Assembly (NCBI RefSeq): GCF_003060965.1
Contig: NZ_QAII01000028.1
Coordinates: 1-34,768, forward strand
Direction: 5' to 3'
Source of the DNA: Caulobacter sp. HMWF025
GTDB taxonomy: Bacteria > Pseudomonadota > Alphaproteobacteria > Caulobacterales > Caulobacteraceae
Length of the DNA: 34,768 nucleotides
The notes beneath the pieces were generated by a model. The model was not told the DNA's origin. It did no database searches and was given only the letters and a program-made list of their open reading frames with translations. Both the position numbers and the translations under genes were made by a program. Numbering within the stretch: the first letter of the stretch is position 1; each line of letters begins with the position of its first letter. Positions 1-8,809 of this stretch are shown one piece after another.

Positions 1-2
1 CG

Positions 3-677
3 CCGCCACCGCCCTCGCCGGCGACCTTCGACCACGGCCCGGCCGGAGCCCTGCCCACAGGCCAGGGGTCAGGCTATCTGGACCGCACCGTCTGGTCGGC
101 CAATCTCTGCTGGCCGCTGAAGGAGGCCGGCTTTGCCAATTCCCAGGTCTATGGCCCGGGCGGCGGCATGGGACCGGCCGGAAAGCCCAGCCAGTGCGAC
201 AGCAGCAATTACAGCCTGCCCTGGCGCGACAATTTCTGTGAGGCCCGATCAAGGTCCAACCCGCTCTGCGGATCGGGCACCGGGCACCAGGGCCAGGACA
301 TCCGTCCGGCCACCTGCAAGAAGAACGAGCACTGGGCCGTCGCCGCCGAGGCCGGGACCATCACCGACATCGGCACCTACACCGTGACCCTGGTGGCCAA
401 GGCCGCCCCGCACTTCACCTATCGCTATCTGCACATGCAGATGAGCACCCTGGCGGTGAAGGAAGGCGACAAGGTCGAGGCCGGTCAGAACCTCGGCAAG
501 GCCTCCAACGATTTCGGCGGGGCACCGACCACCATCCACCTGCATTTCGAGATGCGGGCCGGGGTAGCGGGCCTGACCACCGACGGCCGGCCGGTCGCCC
601 TGCAGACCTTCCTGCCGCCCTATCTCAGCCTGGCCGAAGCCTATCAGCGCAAGCTGAACGGCGGCACCTGCAGCTGA
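3..677 (+). CDS. M23 (LytM-type) metallopeptidase, C-terminal part
   Basis: This reading frame is open from the left edge, so the N-terminus lies outside the window. The visible 224 residues carry the M23 zinc-endopeptidase signature: GHQGQD supplies the first His and the Asp zinc ligands (HxxxD), and HLHFEMR near the C-terminus supplies the HxH motif. Between them lies the usual beta-rich core, with YRYLHM and a V-x-x-G-D-x-V-x-A-G-Q stretch typical of the family. All metal ligands are present, so it is probably an active peptidoglycan endopeptidase rather than a degenerate LytM activator. Several cysteines precede the catalytic domain (NLCWP, QCDSS, NFCEAR, PLCGSG), which suggests an exported, disulfide-bonded protein. 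A proline-rich segment at the very left edge looks like a linker. The domain family call is firm; the substrate and exact role are not visible. Confidence 0.88.
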   Translation, partial: PPPPSPATFDHGPAGALPTGQGSGYLDRTVWSANLCWPLKEAGFANSQVYGPGGGMGPAGKPSQCDSSNYSLPWRDNFCEARSRSNPLCGSGTGHQGQDIRPATCKKNEHWAVAAEAGTITDIGTYTVTLVAKAAPHFTYRYLHMQMSTLAVKEGDKVEAGQNLGKASNDFGGAPTTIHLHFEMRAGVAGLTTDGRPVALQTFLPPYLSLAEAYQRKLNGGTCS

Positions 678-686
678 CGGCGGACG

Positions 687-1556
687 TCAGGCCACGGCGG
701 CCTTGAGGAAGGCCGTCATCTCGGCCAGCAAAGGGGTCTTGCCCCGGAACGGCCGGGACAGGGCCAGGACCGTGTCTGCGTGGTTCAGGCCCGCATAGTG
801 GCGCTCGTCGACCCTGACCCCGGCCTCGCGCAGGGCGGCGGCCAGTTTGCGGGTGTTGCGCGGACGCACGGTGGTGTCGGCATCGCCCGTGGCCAGAAAG
901 GCCGGCGGGGCATCGGCGCGGACCTTGCGGATCGGCTGGGTGGCCAGAAGGTCGGGGGCCTCGCCGAAGGTCTGGCGGGTGATGGGGCCGTCCAGCGGCA
1001 GGAAGTCATAGGGACCCGACAGACCGCCCAGTCCACGCACCACGCCAGGGTCAACCCCGGCGGCCTTCAGATAGGTGGGGTCGAGGGCGAGCATGGCGGC
1101 ATTGTAGGCTCCGGCCGAGTGGCCGATCAGGACGATCCGGCGGGGATCCCCGCCGAGGGCCGCAGCATGGTCGGTCACCCAGCGCACCGAAGCGGCGCAG
1201 TCCTCGAGAAAGTCCGGAAACCGCACCTGGGGGAACAGCCGGTAGTCGGGAACGACGGTCAGGAAGCCCTGGGCCGCCAGGGCCCGACCGGCCCAGGCAT
1301 AGTCGCCGCGGCGACCGGAATCCCAGGAGCCGCCATAGAAGAACACGGCCACCGGTTCTGACCCTGCCGCCTCGGGCGGGGCAAAGACATCCAGCCTCTG
1401 GCGCGGCCCGGGACCATAGGCCTGGCCCTGCAGCGACACCCGCGCGGCGTCCTTCGGAGTCAGGGTTGCAAACATCGAAAGGGGGGAACAGGCCGCCGCG
1501 AAGGACCCCGCAAGGGCGGTAAGCCCTACCCGCCGCGTCATCGACCGCTCCGTCAT
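687..1556 (-). CDS. alpha/beta-hydrolase (carboxylesterase-like) lipoprotein
   Basis: A 289-residue alpha/beta-hydrolase of the esterase/BD-FAE type. The N-terminus has a basic TRR followed by a hydrophobic stretch ending in AAAC (Cys23), which reads as a signal with a lipobox, so the enzyme is probably anchored in the envelope. FFYGGSW is the oxyanion-hole segment (HGGxW in relatives), GHSAGA is the nucleophile elbow (Ser147), and TGDADTTV and GLNHAD supply the likely catalytic Asp and His259. An in-frame GTG lies 12 bases upstream, but it sits inside a GGTGGAG ribosome-binding site placed 6 bases before the ATG at 1556, so the ATG is preferred. It faces the M23 gene convergently with a 9-base gap. 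The substrate is unknown; esterase activity on small acyl or aryl esters is the family default. Confidence 0.85.
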   Translation of the reverse strand: MTERSMTRRVGLTALAGSFAAACSPLSMFATLTPKDAARVSLQGQAYGPGPRQRLDVFAPPEAAGSEPVAVFFYGGSWDSGRRGDYAWAGRALAAQGFLTVVPDYRLFPQVRFPDFLEDCAASVRWVTDHAAALGGDPRRIVLIGHSAGAYNAAMLALDPTYLKAAGVDPGVVRGLGGLSGPYDFLPLDGPITRQTFGEAPDLLATQPIRKVRADAPPAFLATGDADTTVRPRNTRKLAAALREAGVRVDERHYAGLNHADTVLALSRPFRGKTPLLAEMTAFLKAAVA

Positions 1557-1620
1557 GTCCAACTCCACCCTGTCCGTTCAACCAAGATACGGGCAAAACG
1601 CGTCGCGGGACGACCTGTTT

Positions 1621-1920
1621 TCAGCGGGCCTCGACCAGTTTGCCGATGGCCTCCAGATAGAGACCGAAGGCTGCGCGACCGCTTTCCGTCAGGCTGACCC
1701 GCGTCAGGGGCTTGCGACCGACGAAACTCTTGTCGATCCCGACATAGCCGGCGTCCTCGAGCTTGCGCAGGTGGACCGACAGGTTGCCGTCGGTGACCGA
1801 CAGCTTGGCCTTCAGGGCGTTGAAGTCAGAGACTTCGGCGCCGGACAGGAAGGCCATGATCCCCAGCCGCACCCGGCCGTGAATGACATCGTCGATGTGG
1901 TCGATCTCGAAATCGTCCAT
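1621..1920 (-). CDS. small winged-helix transcriptional regulator (HTH_34-like)
   Basis: A 99-residue protein that is essentially one winged helix-turn-helix domain, of the type that lacks an obvious ligand domain. IHGRVRLGIMAFL starts the domain, VTDGNLSVHLRKLEDAGYV is the recognition-helix region, and GRKPLTRVSLTESGRAAF forms the wing. It lies 6 bases downstream of the membrane-protein gene on the same strand, a pairing I recognise from many proteobacteria where the small regulator and membrane protein form one unit. An AGGAGG five bases before the ATG at 1920 decides the start over the adjacent GTG. The inverted repeat upstream of the partner gene is the likely operator, so autoregulation is inferred. 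Confidence 0.85.
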   Translation of the reverse strand: MDDFEIDHIDDVIHGRVRLGIMAFLSGAEVSDFNALKAKLSVTDGNLSVHLRKLEDAGYVGIDKSFVGRKPLTRVSLTESGRAAFGLYLEAIGKLVEAR

Positions 1921-1929
1921 CACGCCCTC

Positions 1930-2553
1930 CTAGACAACGTCTGAGGGTTCCTGGCGCATCAGCGCCAGTCCCGGGAGGATCGCGAAGGCCACGAGACACC
2001 CCGCATAGGCCAGCAGCATGTGCGGGCTATTGGCCAGCAGGCCAAGCGCCACCGCCGCGGCGAAGCTGCCCAGGGAGGTCAGGCGCATCCAGCCCTTGCG
2101 CGTCATGGATGCGGCGATGGACCAGGCCGAGCCATAGAGGGCCAGGATAATCAGCGGAAACACCTGGATCACCGCTGCGTCGCCGGTGCGGTAGGCGATG
2201 ACTGCAAGGCCAACCCAGATGACGAAGATCGAAAAGCCCACCGCGGACCAGGCCGAGCCGGTGGCCCGGTTGACGGTCGCCTGGGCACCCGGACGCCCCC
2301 GTGTGCGACGGATAATCAGCGTCGCGCAGACGGCGAAGACCAGGGCTGAAATCACCCAGCCGAACAGGGGAGCCCAGGGTGAAAGGCGCAGCACGCCGAT
2401 CCCGATGGCCCATTGAAACAGCGAGGCCAGGCCAAAGATAACGCCGGCCGCCACCAGGATTCCACCGCCCAGCAAGGGAGCCTGACGCCCCTCTTCCGCC
2501 AGAGCCCGCATGAACGCGATATCATCGCGAATGGCCTTCATCTCGTCGGTCAT
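1930..2553 (-). CDS. polytopic membrane protein of a regulator-paired unit
   Basis: A 207-residue integral membrane protein. After a short polar N-terminus (about residues 1-25) there are roughly five to six hydrophobic segments, including GGGILVAAGVIFGLASLF, LFGWVISALVFAVCATLII, a segment around residues 102-120, VFPLIILALYGSAWSIAA and two near the C-terminus. I see no catalytic motif or known domain and do not assign a function. It is the first gene of a two-gene unit whose second gene is a small winged-helix regulator six bases downstream. The 19-bp inverted repeat about 40 bases upstream of its start suggests that its expression is controlled by that partner. It could be a sensor or stress-related membrane protein, but nothing in the sequence proves it. 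Confidence 0.75.
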   Translation of the reverse strand: MTDEMKAIRDDIAFMRALAEEGRQAPLLGGGILVAAGVIFGLASLFQWAIGIGVLRLSPWAPLFGWVISALVFAVCATLIIRRTRGRPGAQATVNRATGSAWSAVGFSIFVIWVGLAVIAYRTGDAAVIQVFPLIILALYGSAWSIAASMTRKGWMRLTSLGSFAAAVALGLLANSPHMLLAYAGCLVAFAILPGLALMRQEPSDVV

Positions 2554-2593
2554 GGCAAATCCTCAGCCTCTACAGGACCGGAGATAGGTCATT

Positions 2594-2612
2594 CACTTTG
2601 AGATGTAAAGTG
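2594..2612. promoter_or_regulatory. inverted repeat, candidate operator of the winged-helix regulator
   Basis: CACTTT and AAAGTG form perfect 6-bp arms around a 7-base spacer in an AT-rich patch between two genes. It begins 41 bases upstream of the membrane-protein start at 2553 and a few bases past the stop of the acyl-CoA synthetase gene. No T-run follows, so an operator is a better reading than a terminator. That the neighbouring regulator binds here is inference. Confidence 0.45.
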
Positions 2613-2617
2613 CTTTT

Positions 2618-4408
2618 TCAGAGCTTGTAGCCACCGGCCATCAGCTTGGTGAAGACCGTCTTGGTCACCTTCACATAGCCCTTGGCCGGGTCACGGAAGT
2701 ACAGCGGATCCTTGACCAGGCTCGGGTCGAAGCCCTCGGTGACCAGATCGATCTTGCGGTACTTGAAGGTGCCAGTGGTTTCGATCTCGCGCTGCAGGCG
2801 CACGAAAATCGGACGGGCATAGGCCGGCAGTTCCCGATCGACATGCTCGGCCAGCACGGCGATGTCGAACTCCGGACCGACGACCAGGGAGGCCATGCCG
2901 GCCTTGCCGTCGAGGTCGCCGATCTTGACGCCGTAGACATTGGTTTCGAGCACGCCAGGCACGCCGGCCAGGCGCTCGGCAACCTCGCTGGTGGCGACGT
3001 TCTCGCCCTTCCAGCGGAAGGTATCGCCGATGCGGTCGACGAAATAGATATAGCCGTCACCGTCCATGCGCATCAGGTCGCCGGTCCGGAACCAGGCATC
3101 CCCCTTGCTGAAGACGTCATGCAGGATCTTCTTCTCGGTCGCGGTCTTGTCCGCATAGCCCGTGAAATTGGAGCGGGCATCGTTGGCGATCTGGCCGATG
3201 CACTCGCCCACCTCGCCCGGCGCGACCTCGAGGCAGCAGCCGTCGGGACCGCGGACCGGCATCTCTGACTCGACGTCAAACTTGACGATGCGGGTATTGA
3301 ACTTCTTTTTCAGATAGCCTGGCAGACGCCCGATGGCCCCGCGACGGCCGTCAAAGTTGAAGAACGACACATTGCCTTCGGTCGCCCCGTAGAACTCCAG
3401 CACGCCACCGACCTTGAAGCGGTCCAGCATGTCATCCCAGACATCGGGACGAAGACCATTACCGAAGATCAGGCGGATCTTGTGGGCACGCTCGTTCGGG
3501 ATCTCGGGCTGGTTGGCCAGGTAACGGCAGAGCTCGCCGATATAGACGAACATCGTGCAGTTCTCGGCGACGATGTCGTCCCAGAACTGGCTGGCCGAGA
3601 ACTTCTTGCGCAGCACGATCGATCCGCCCGACAGCAGACCGGCCCCGAGGGCACAGAGGCCGCCGGTGGCGTGATAGAGCGGCAGGGTGACATAGATCCG
3701 GTCGCTGGCCCGGGCCCCGGTCGAGCCTGCAAATCCCCGCATATAGAGCTGGGCCCGCATGTGGGTGATCTTCGCCGCCTTCGGCAGGCCGGTCGTGCCG
3801 CTGGTGAAGATGAAAAGGGCTGTATCCTTGGCGGTCAGACCGTCCCGGGAGGTCTCGCGGTCCGGGCGCAACTGGCTGCAGCTCTTCAGGGCCTTGACCA
3901 GGTCCCTCTGATCATCGCGAACCGGACCCAGAACCCATTGCTGGACATGGCGGTCGAGACTGCCCTTGACGGCCTCGAAACAGGGCGAGGTCTCGGGATC
4001 GACGATGCAGTGCAGGGCCTGGGAGATGTTCAGGCAGTGGGCCAGGGCCGGACCGGTCAGCTGGTTGTTGACCAGGGCGGTGGCGACACCGACCTTGGAG
4101 AGCCCGTACCAGATCGCGAGGTATTCAAGCCGGTTGGGCATGAACAGGGCCACCGTCTGGCCGCGCGTGATGCCCAGCCCCTTGGCCCAGTGGGCATAGC
4201 GGTTGGCCATGGCATCCAGGTCGCCATAGGTGATCGTCTGACCTTCGAAGGTGATGGCGGGGCTCGAGGACCAGCGGTCGACGGCGGCCTCCAAGTCGTC
4301 ACAGATCAGGTTGGTGCTGTCCGGCGCGATGGACTTCACCCGCTTGAGGGTCCTCGTCAGCCCCTTCAGGAACTGCCACTCGCGCTTCAACCTTGTCTGC
4401 AACAGCAT
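2618..4408 (-). CDS. long-chain acyl-CoA synthetase (FATP type)
   Basis: A 596-residue ANL-superfamily enzyme that activates fatty acids through an acyl-adenylate to acyl-CoA, at the inner face of the membrane. The AMP-binding P-loop FIFTSGTTGLPK lies near residues 200-210. EFYGATEG is the adenine-binding motif, WFRTGDL the ATP-binding Asp motif, and DTFRWKGENVAT the hinge region. The C-terminal ETTGTFKYRK-x-x-L-x-x-EGFDP segment is characteristic of the FATP / very-long-chain branch rather than the FadD branch. The ATG at 4408 follows a GGAGGGG ribosome-binding site, whereas the in-frame TTG seven codons upstream lacks one. It is a single gene with 249 bases separating it from the DAHP synthase gene upstream. 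Chain-length preference cannot be read from the sequence. Confidence 0.92.
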   Translation of the reverse strand: MLLQTRLKREWQFLKGLTRTLKRVKSIAPDSTNLICDDLEAAVDRWSSSPAITFEGQTITYGDLDAMANRYAHWAKGLGITRGQTVALFMPNRLEYLAIWYGLSKVGVATALVNNQLTGPALAHCLNISQALHCIVDPETSPCFEAVKGSLDRHVQQWVLGPVRDDQRDLVKALKSCSQLRPDRETSRDGLTAKDTALFIFTSGTTGLPKAAKITHMRAQLYMRGFAGSTGARASDRIYVTLPLYHATGGLCALGAGLLSGGSIVLRKKFSASQFWDDIVAENCTMFVYIGELCRYLANQPEIPNERAHKIRLIFGNGLRPDVWDDMLDRFKVGGVLEFYGATEGNVSFFNFDGRRGAIGRLPGYLKKKFNTRIVKFDVESEMPVRGPDGCCLEVAPGEVGECIGQIANDARSNFTGYADKTATEKKILHDVFSKGDAWFRTGDLMRMDGDGYIYFVDRIGDTFRWKGENVATSEVAERLAGVPGVLETNVYGVKIGDLDGKAGMASLVVGPEFDIAVLAEHVDRELPAYARPIFVRLQREIETTGTFKYRKIDLVTEGFDPSLVKDPLYFRDPAKGYVKVTKTVFTKLMAGGYKL

Positions 4409-4462
4409 CAGGCCCCTCCATTCAAACAACCATTGGAGAGGGCCGCACTGCCGGTCAAGACA

Positions 4463-4479
4463 CCGAAAGCCGCTTTCGG
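4463..4479. repeat. 17-bp perfect inverted repeat upstream of the acyl-CoA synthetase
   Basis: CCGAAAG and CTTTCGG form perfect 7-bp arms around a CCG centre, 55 bases upstream of the acyl-CoA synthetase ATG. There is no T-run in the direction of the preceding gene, so it is more likely an operator in this 249-base intergenic region, for example for a TetR-type fatty-acid regulator, than a terminator. I see no other gene or site in this stretch. Confidence 0.4.
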
Positions 4480-4657
4480 AAAAGGCTTGTGCAGCAAAGC
4501 CCCGACGAGGCGCGAAGCAACAGGACCAGGCGTCACTGTCCAGGCGCAGTGCGGCAGGCCGCAGTGCTTGAATGGGGCACCGCTGCCCCTCCCCTTAGCG
4601 GGATGAGGGACCGGGGCCGGGCGTCACCGCCCGGCCGGTACAACCGATCGACGGATC

Positions 4658-6037
4658 TCAGCCGGCCGCCAGGCGCCGCTGATCCTCCCGTGCCGACTTC
4701 AGCTTCTCGGCGACCAGGAACGCCAGTTCCAGGGCCTGCTCGCCGTTCAGCCGCGGATCGCAGTGGGTGTGATAGCGGTCAGCGAGATCGCCCTCGCCCA
4801 CCGCCCGCGCGCCGCCCAGGCACTCGGTAACGTTCTGACCGGTCATTTCCAGATGCACGCCGCCGGGGTGGACACCCTCGGCGTTGGCGATCTCGACGAA
4901 GGATTTCACCTCCGACAGGATGCGGTCGAAGGGGCGGGTCTTGTAGCCGGTCGAGGCCTTCAGCGTGTTGCCGTGCATCGGGTCGGTGGCCCAGACCACC
5001 GAACGGCCGGCGGCCTTGGTCGCCTTCATCAGGCGCGGCAGGCGGTCGGCGATCTTGTCGGAGCCGAAGCGGCCGTACAGGGTCAGGCGGCCCGGCTCGT
5101 TGTGCGGGTTGAGCACGTCAATCAGGCGCAGCAGGTCGTCGCCTTCCATGGTCGGACCGCACTTGAGGCCGATCGGGTTCTTGACGCCGCGCATGAACTC
5201 GATGTGCGCGCCGTCCAGCTGTCGGGTGCGCTCGCCGATCCACAGCAGGTGGGCACTGGTGTCGTACCAGTCGCCCGAGGTGGAATCGACGCGGGTCATG
5301 GCTTCCTCGAAGCCCAGCAGCAGGGCTTCGTGGCTGGTGAAGAACTCCACCTGGTGCAGGCCCGGATGGCTTTCGGGCGTAACGCCGATGGCGGCCATGA
5401 AGGCCAGGCTTTCGCTGATCTTCTCGCTGAGCTCGCGGTATCGCGCGCCCTGCGGGCTGTCGCCCACGAAGCCCAGGGTCCAGCGATGGATATTGTGCAG
5501 GTCGGCATAGCCGCCGTTGGCGAAGGCGCGCAGCAGGTTCAGGGTCGAGGCCGACTGGCCATAGGCCTTGAGCAGGCGGTCCGGATCAGGCGCGCGTTCT
5601 TCGGCGGTGAAGTCCATGCCGTTGATGTTGTCGCCGCGATAGGACGGCAAGGTCACGTCGCCGATGGTCTCGATCGGCTCGGAGCGCGGCTTGGCGAACT
5701 GGCCGGCGATCCGGCCCACCTTCACCACGGGCTTGCCGCCGGCGAAGGTCAGGACCACCGCCATCTGCAGGATCAGCCGGAAGGTGTCGCGGATATTGTC
5801 CGCGTGGAATTCCTTGAAGCTTTCGGCGCAGTCGCCGCCCTGCAACAGGAAGGCGCGGCCTTCGGCCACATCACCCAGCAGGCTCTTGAGACGACGGGCC
5901 TCGCCGGCAAACACCAGTGGCGGCATCTGGCGAAGGGTCTGCTCGACCCGTTCCACAGCGCCCGCATCCGGATAGTCGGACGGGATGTGCTTGGCAGGTT
6001 TCGCTCTCCAGGTGGCGGGGGTCCAACGCGCGGTCAT
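4658..6037 (-). CDS. 3-deoxy-7-phosphoheptulonate synthase, class II
   Basis: A 459-residue class II (plant/mycobacterial type) DAHP synthase. It condenses phosphoenolpyruvate with erythrose 4-phosphate in the first step of the shikimate pathway, in the cytosol. The metal-binding Cys is in [27 protein letters not shown] and [12 protein letters not shown] are substrate-binding segments. The remaining metal ligands are in [10 protein letters not shown] (His), [18 protein letters not shown] (Glu) and [17 protein letters not shown] (Asp). Length and N-terminus ([15 protein letters not shown]) match the family, so the start at 6037 is sound although its ribosome-binding site is weak. It appears to be monocistronic. 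No fused chorismate mutase or separate regulatory domain is visible. Confidence 0.96.
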   Translation of the reverse strand: MTARWTPATWRAKPAKHIPSDYPDAGAVERVEQTLRQMPPLVFAGEARRLKSLLGDVAEGRAFLLQGGDCAESFKEFHADNIRDTFRLILQMAVVLTFAGGKPVVKVGRIAGQFAKPRSEPIETIGDVTLPSYRGDNINGMDFTAEERAPDPDRLLKAYGQSASTLNLLRAFANGGYADLHNIHRWTLGFVGDSPQGARYRELSEKISESLAFMAAIGVTPESHPGLHQVEFFTSHEALLLGFEEAMTRVDSTSGDWYDTSAHLLWIGERTRQLDGAHIEFMRGVKNPIGLKCGPTMEGDDLLRLIDVLNPHNEPGRLTLYGRFGSDKIADRLPRLMKATKAAGRSVVWATDPMHGNTLKASTGYKTRPFDRILSEVKSFVEIANAEGVHPGGVHLEMTGQNVTECLGGARAVGEGDLADRYHTHCDPRLNGEQALELAFLVAEKLKSAREDQRRLAAG

Positions 6038-6121
6038 GACGGGCTCTATAACTTCAAAGGGATGGGCTCTTACCGCAACTCGGCGGAAAAGGCAAAAATC
6101 ATGCGGGCGAAAGCCCAGGTT

Positions 6122-7366
6122 TCAGTTCAAAGGGGCAAGTTCTCCCTCATCGAACCCCGATATGGCAGTTGCCCTTGTCGCCAGGTTGCAGGCGATCAGG
6201 GTCAGGGCCCCGAGGGCCAGCCACCATTCCTGCCAGACCCCGAAACTCAGGCCGCCGATCACGATATAGGTTGTCAGGGCAGCAGCTGCCATAGCGCCGT
6301 TGCCACGCGACCGGGCGGTCAGCCCGAGGATGCCATAGGCGACCCAGGCGAAGAACACGCCGACCAGGGCGGCCCCGACGGCCCCGAGTTCGAGCCAGAT
6401 CTGCAGCGGCGCATTGTGCGTGTGCAGGGGGATGGCCGGTCCGAAGGTCCGGCTGGCATCGAGACCCCAGCCCCGCAGTGGATGATGCTGGATATTCCCG
6501 GCCGCAAACGCCCAGATATCGAGACGCGCGTCCCACGAAGCCGGAACCAGCTTGTGGAGCGCGGCAAAGACTCCCTTCTGCACACCCGACAGAACGAGCA
6601 GGGGCGCAAAGACAAACGGCGCGGCGACGAGCGCGATCAGGGTGCCGGCCGCGACACGGCCCGCCAGCCGGACGGCGATCCAGACCACCGCGCCGACGGC
6701 CAGGGCGGCCAGAACGGCGTCGGAACTCAGGCCCCAGGCCCCGACGATGATCGCCAGGAGCAGGATGACGCTCCAGCCCGCCCAGCCCCGCCAGGCCAGG
6801 ATGCGGGCCGCCGGCCAGAACAGCAGCGCCAGGGCGTAGGTCGCGATGGATACCTTCACCTTGGCCAGATCCGGCCGGATGGGATCGCCGGTCGCCTCTC
6901 TCAGGCGCTGGTAAAGCGAGGCTCCGCTCGCGCCTTCAATACCGATCATCAGGCCAAGCACCACGACACCGAGGGCGAGGGCGAGCCCGGCCCGCTCGAC
7001 CCTGTCTTCCGGCAAATAGCCAAGACCCGCCACGGCCGCGCCATAGAGCGCAAGCTGGAGCAAAAGCTTCAGGCCGGTGACGGCTTCCAGGTCGCCATAG
7101 TTGCGAATGTCATTGAGGCCATGCGACGCCGGGCTCCAGCTGAGGCTGATCAGGGCCCACAGCGCCAGAAGCACCAGCACATGGGCCGGCGGCGAGATAT
7201 CCTGATGGCGGGTCAGGAGCGGCGCGACCAGCAAGCCTGTAAGGGCCAGCAGGGGCGCGAAGCCGAGCGGTGCCAGATAACCGACAAGCGGAATCATGGC
7301 CGCGAGGAAGTAGGCGACACCCCCCAGCCAGGGGTCTCGGTATCGCCAGGTCGAGGCAGAGTTCAT
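6122..7366 (-). CDS. O-antigen ligase-like (Wzy_C) membrane protein
   Basis: A 414-residue polytopic membrane protein with about ten to twelve hydrophobic segments. The long periplasmic loop before the last helices has HPLRGWGLDASR followed by HTHNAPLQIWLELG, the His/Asn-rich signature of the O-antigen ligase / Wzy polymerase family. Such proteins transfer or polymerise undecaprenyl-linked glycans on the periplasmic side. The reading frame is open about 93 bases further upstream into gor, but the ATG at 7366 overlaps the gor TGA (ATGA), which marks the real start and suggests translational coupling. It is the last gene of the glmU-rpiA-gor run. Whether it acts as ligase or polymerase cannot be decided from the sequence. 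Confidence 0.85.
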   Translation of the reverse strand: MNSASTWRYRDPWLGGVAYFLAAMIPLVGYLAPLGFAPLLALTGLLVAPLLTRHQDISPPAHVLVLLALWALISLSWSPASHGLNDIRNYGDLEAVTGLKLLLQLALYGAAVAGLGYLPEDRVERAGLALALGVVVLGLMIGIEGASGASLYQRLREATGDPIRPDLAKVKVSIATYALALLFWPAARILAWRGWAGWSVILLLAIIVGAWGLSSDAVLAALAVGAVVWIAVRLAGRVAAGTLIALVAAPFVFAPLLVLSGVQKGVFAALHKLVPASWDARLDIWAFAAGNIQHHPLRGWGLDASRTFGPAIPLHTHNAPLQIWLELGAVGAALVGVFFAWVAYGILGLTARSRGNGAMAAAALTTYIVIGGLSFGVWQEWWLALGALTLIACNLATRATAISGFDEGELAPLN

Positions 7367-8760
7367 CCCGCGCCGCCTACATCCGCCGGGACGTACTTCT
7401 CGCGCATCGTCACAAGTTCCTCGGCCAGGGTCGGATGGACGGCGCAGGTCGAGTCCCACTGGGCCTTGGTCACGCCCATCTTCAGGGCGATGGCGGCCAT
7501 CTGGATGATCTCGGGCGAGTCCGGTCCCACGACATGGACACCAACGACCCGGTCATCGTCCTGCTTGACCACCAGCTTGATCAGGCACCGCTCCTGTCCG
7601 CCGTAGAAGGTCACCTTCATGGGCCTGAACACCGAGCGATAGATGTCGACCTTGCCGAACGCATGACGGGCCTCGGCCTCGCTCATGCCCACCACGCCGA
7701 CGGGCGGCTGGGAGAACACGGCCGAGGCGACCATATCATGGTCGAAGCTGGTCGGATTGCCGTAGAACTCGGTCTGGGCGAAGGCCGCGCCCTCGCGGAT
7801 GGCCACCGGCGTCAGGTTGATGCGGTCCGTCACATCGCCGACCGCCCAGATGCTGTCGACGCTGGTCTTTGAGTGCGCATCGACCACGACGGCACCGCGT
7901 TCGTTCAGTGCGACGCCGACCGACTCCAGACCCAATCCCTCGACATAGGGTTCGCGGCCGGTGGCGAACATCACCGCATCGGTCTCGAAGGTCAGACCGT
8001 TGTTGAGGTGGCTGACGAGCCCGGCCTCGGTCTTCTCGATGCTCTCGTGCGAGCAGCCCAGCACCACCTTGATGCCGCGCTTTTCCAGCTCGTCGGCGAG
8101 GTGGGCGCGCACGTCGTCGTCGAAGCCGCGCAGGATGTTGGCCCCGCGATAGAGCAGCGTGGTTTCAACACCGAGACCGTTGTAGATCCCGGCAAACTCC
8201 ACGGCGATATAGCCGCCGCCCACCACCAGAACCCGCTTGGGCAGGTCCGGCAGGTGGAAGGCCTCGTCCGAGGTCATGCCGAGCGCCGCGCCGGGGAAGT
8301 CCGGCCGCGTCGGACGGCCGCCGGTGGCGATCAGGATCCTGCGCGCCGTATAGCGGCCGCCGTCCGTGCTGCCTTCCTTGGCCAGAACCTCGACCGTATG
8401 GGGATCGATCACCACCGCCTTGCCGTGCAGCAGGTGCGCCCCGGCCTTCTGCAGATTGGTGACATAGATCCCCGACAGGCGGGCGATCTCGACATCCTTG
8501 TCGTGCAGGAACCGCTTCCAGTCGAAGTGCGACTCGCCGACGCTCCAGCCAAAGCCGGCGGCGGTCTTCAGCTGGCTCGAGACCTCGCTGGCATAGACCA
8601 TGAACTTCTTGGGCACGCAGCCGCGCACCACGCAGGTACCGCCCACGCGGTACTCTTCGGCCACGGCGACCCTGGCCCCCGACAACGCCGCCAGACGGGC
8701 CGCCCGCACGCCGCCGGAGCCGGCACCGATGACAAACAGGTCGAAATCGTAGTCAGCCAT
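7363..8760 (-). CDS. gor: glutathione-disulfide reductase
   Basis: A 465-residue flavoprotein of the pyridine nucleotide-disulfide oxidoreductase family that reduces GSSG with NADPH in the cytosol. The FAD-binding VIGAGSGGVRAA opens the protein. The redox-active disulfide is Cys43 and Cys48 in GGTCVVRGCVPKK. A second Rossmann motif, GGGYIAVEFAGIYNGLG, binds NADPH. The C-terminal CAVHPTLAEELVTM supplies the catalytic His442 and Glu447 from the dimer partner. Length and motifs separate it from dihydrolipoamide dehydrogenase and mercuric reductase. GGAG six bases before the ATG supports the start. It lies 49 bases downstream of rpiA and its stop overlaps the start of the O-antigen-ligase-like gene. 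Confidence 0.95.
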   Translation of the reverse strand: MADYDFDLFVIGAGSGGVRAARLAALSGARVAVAEEYRVGGTCVVRGCVPKKFMVYASEVSSQLKTAAGFGWSVGESHFDWKRFLHDKDVEIARLSGIYVTNLQKAGAHLLHGKAVVIDPHTVEVLAKEGSTDGGRYTARRILIATGGRPTRPDFPGAALGMTSDEAFHLPDLPKRVLVVGGGYIAVEFAGIYNGLGVETTLLYRGANILRGFDDDVRAHLADELEKRGIKVVLGCSHESIEKTEAGLVSHLNNGLTFETDAVMFATGREPYVEGLGLESVGVALNERGAVVVDAHSKTSVDSIWAVGDVTDRINLTPVAIREGAAFAQTEFYGNPTSFDHDMVASAVFSQPPVGVVGMSEAEARHAFGKVDIYRSVFRPMKVTFYGGQERCLIKLVVKQDDDRVVGVHVVGPDSPEIIQMAAIALKMGVTKAQWDSTCAVHPTLAEELVTMREKYVPADVGGAG

Positions 8761-8809
8761 CGGGAACTCCAGCCAGGCCAGGAACAGGTGGAACGGTCTA
8801 TCTAGGGGC

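Noticed and set aside
4463-4479. Hairpin as the DAHP synthase terminator
   Set aside because: It is about 180 bases from the stop codon and has no T-run on the minus strand; an operator reading fits better.
4393-4830. 145-codon frame in the 4409-4657 intergenic region
   Set aside because: It overlaps two real genes, is Arg/Pro/Ser-rich and has no ribosome-binding site or homology I can recognise.
4763-7606. 947-codon open frame on the plus strand
   Set aside because: It lies antisense to the DAHP synthase and O-antigen-ligase-like genes, has no domain, is Gly/Gln/His-rich and results from GC-rich codon use leaving few stops.
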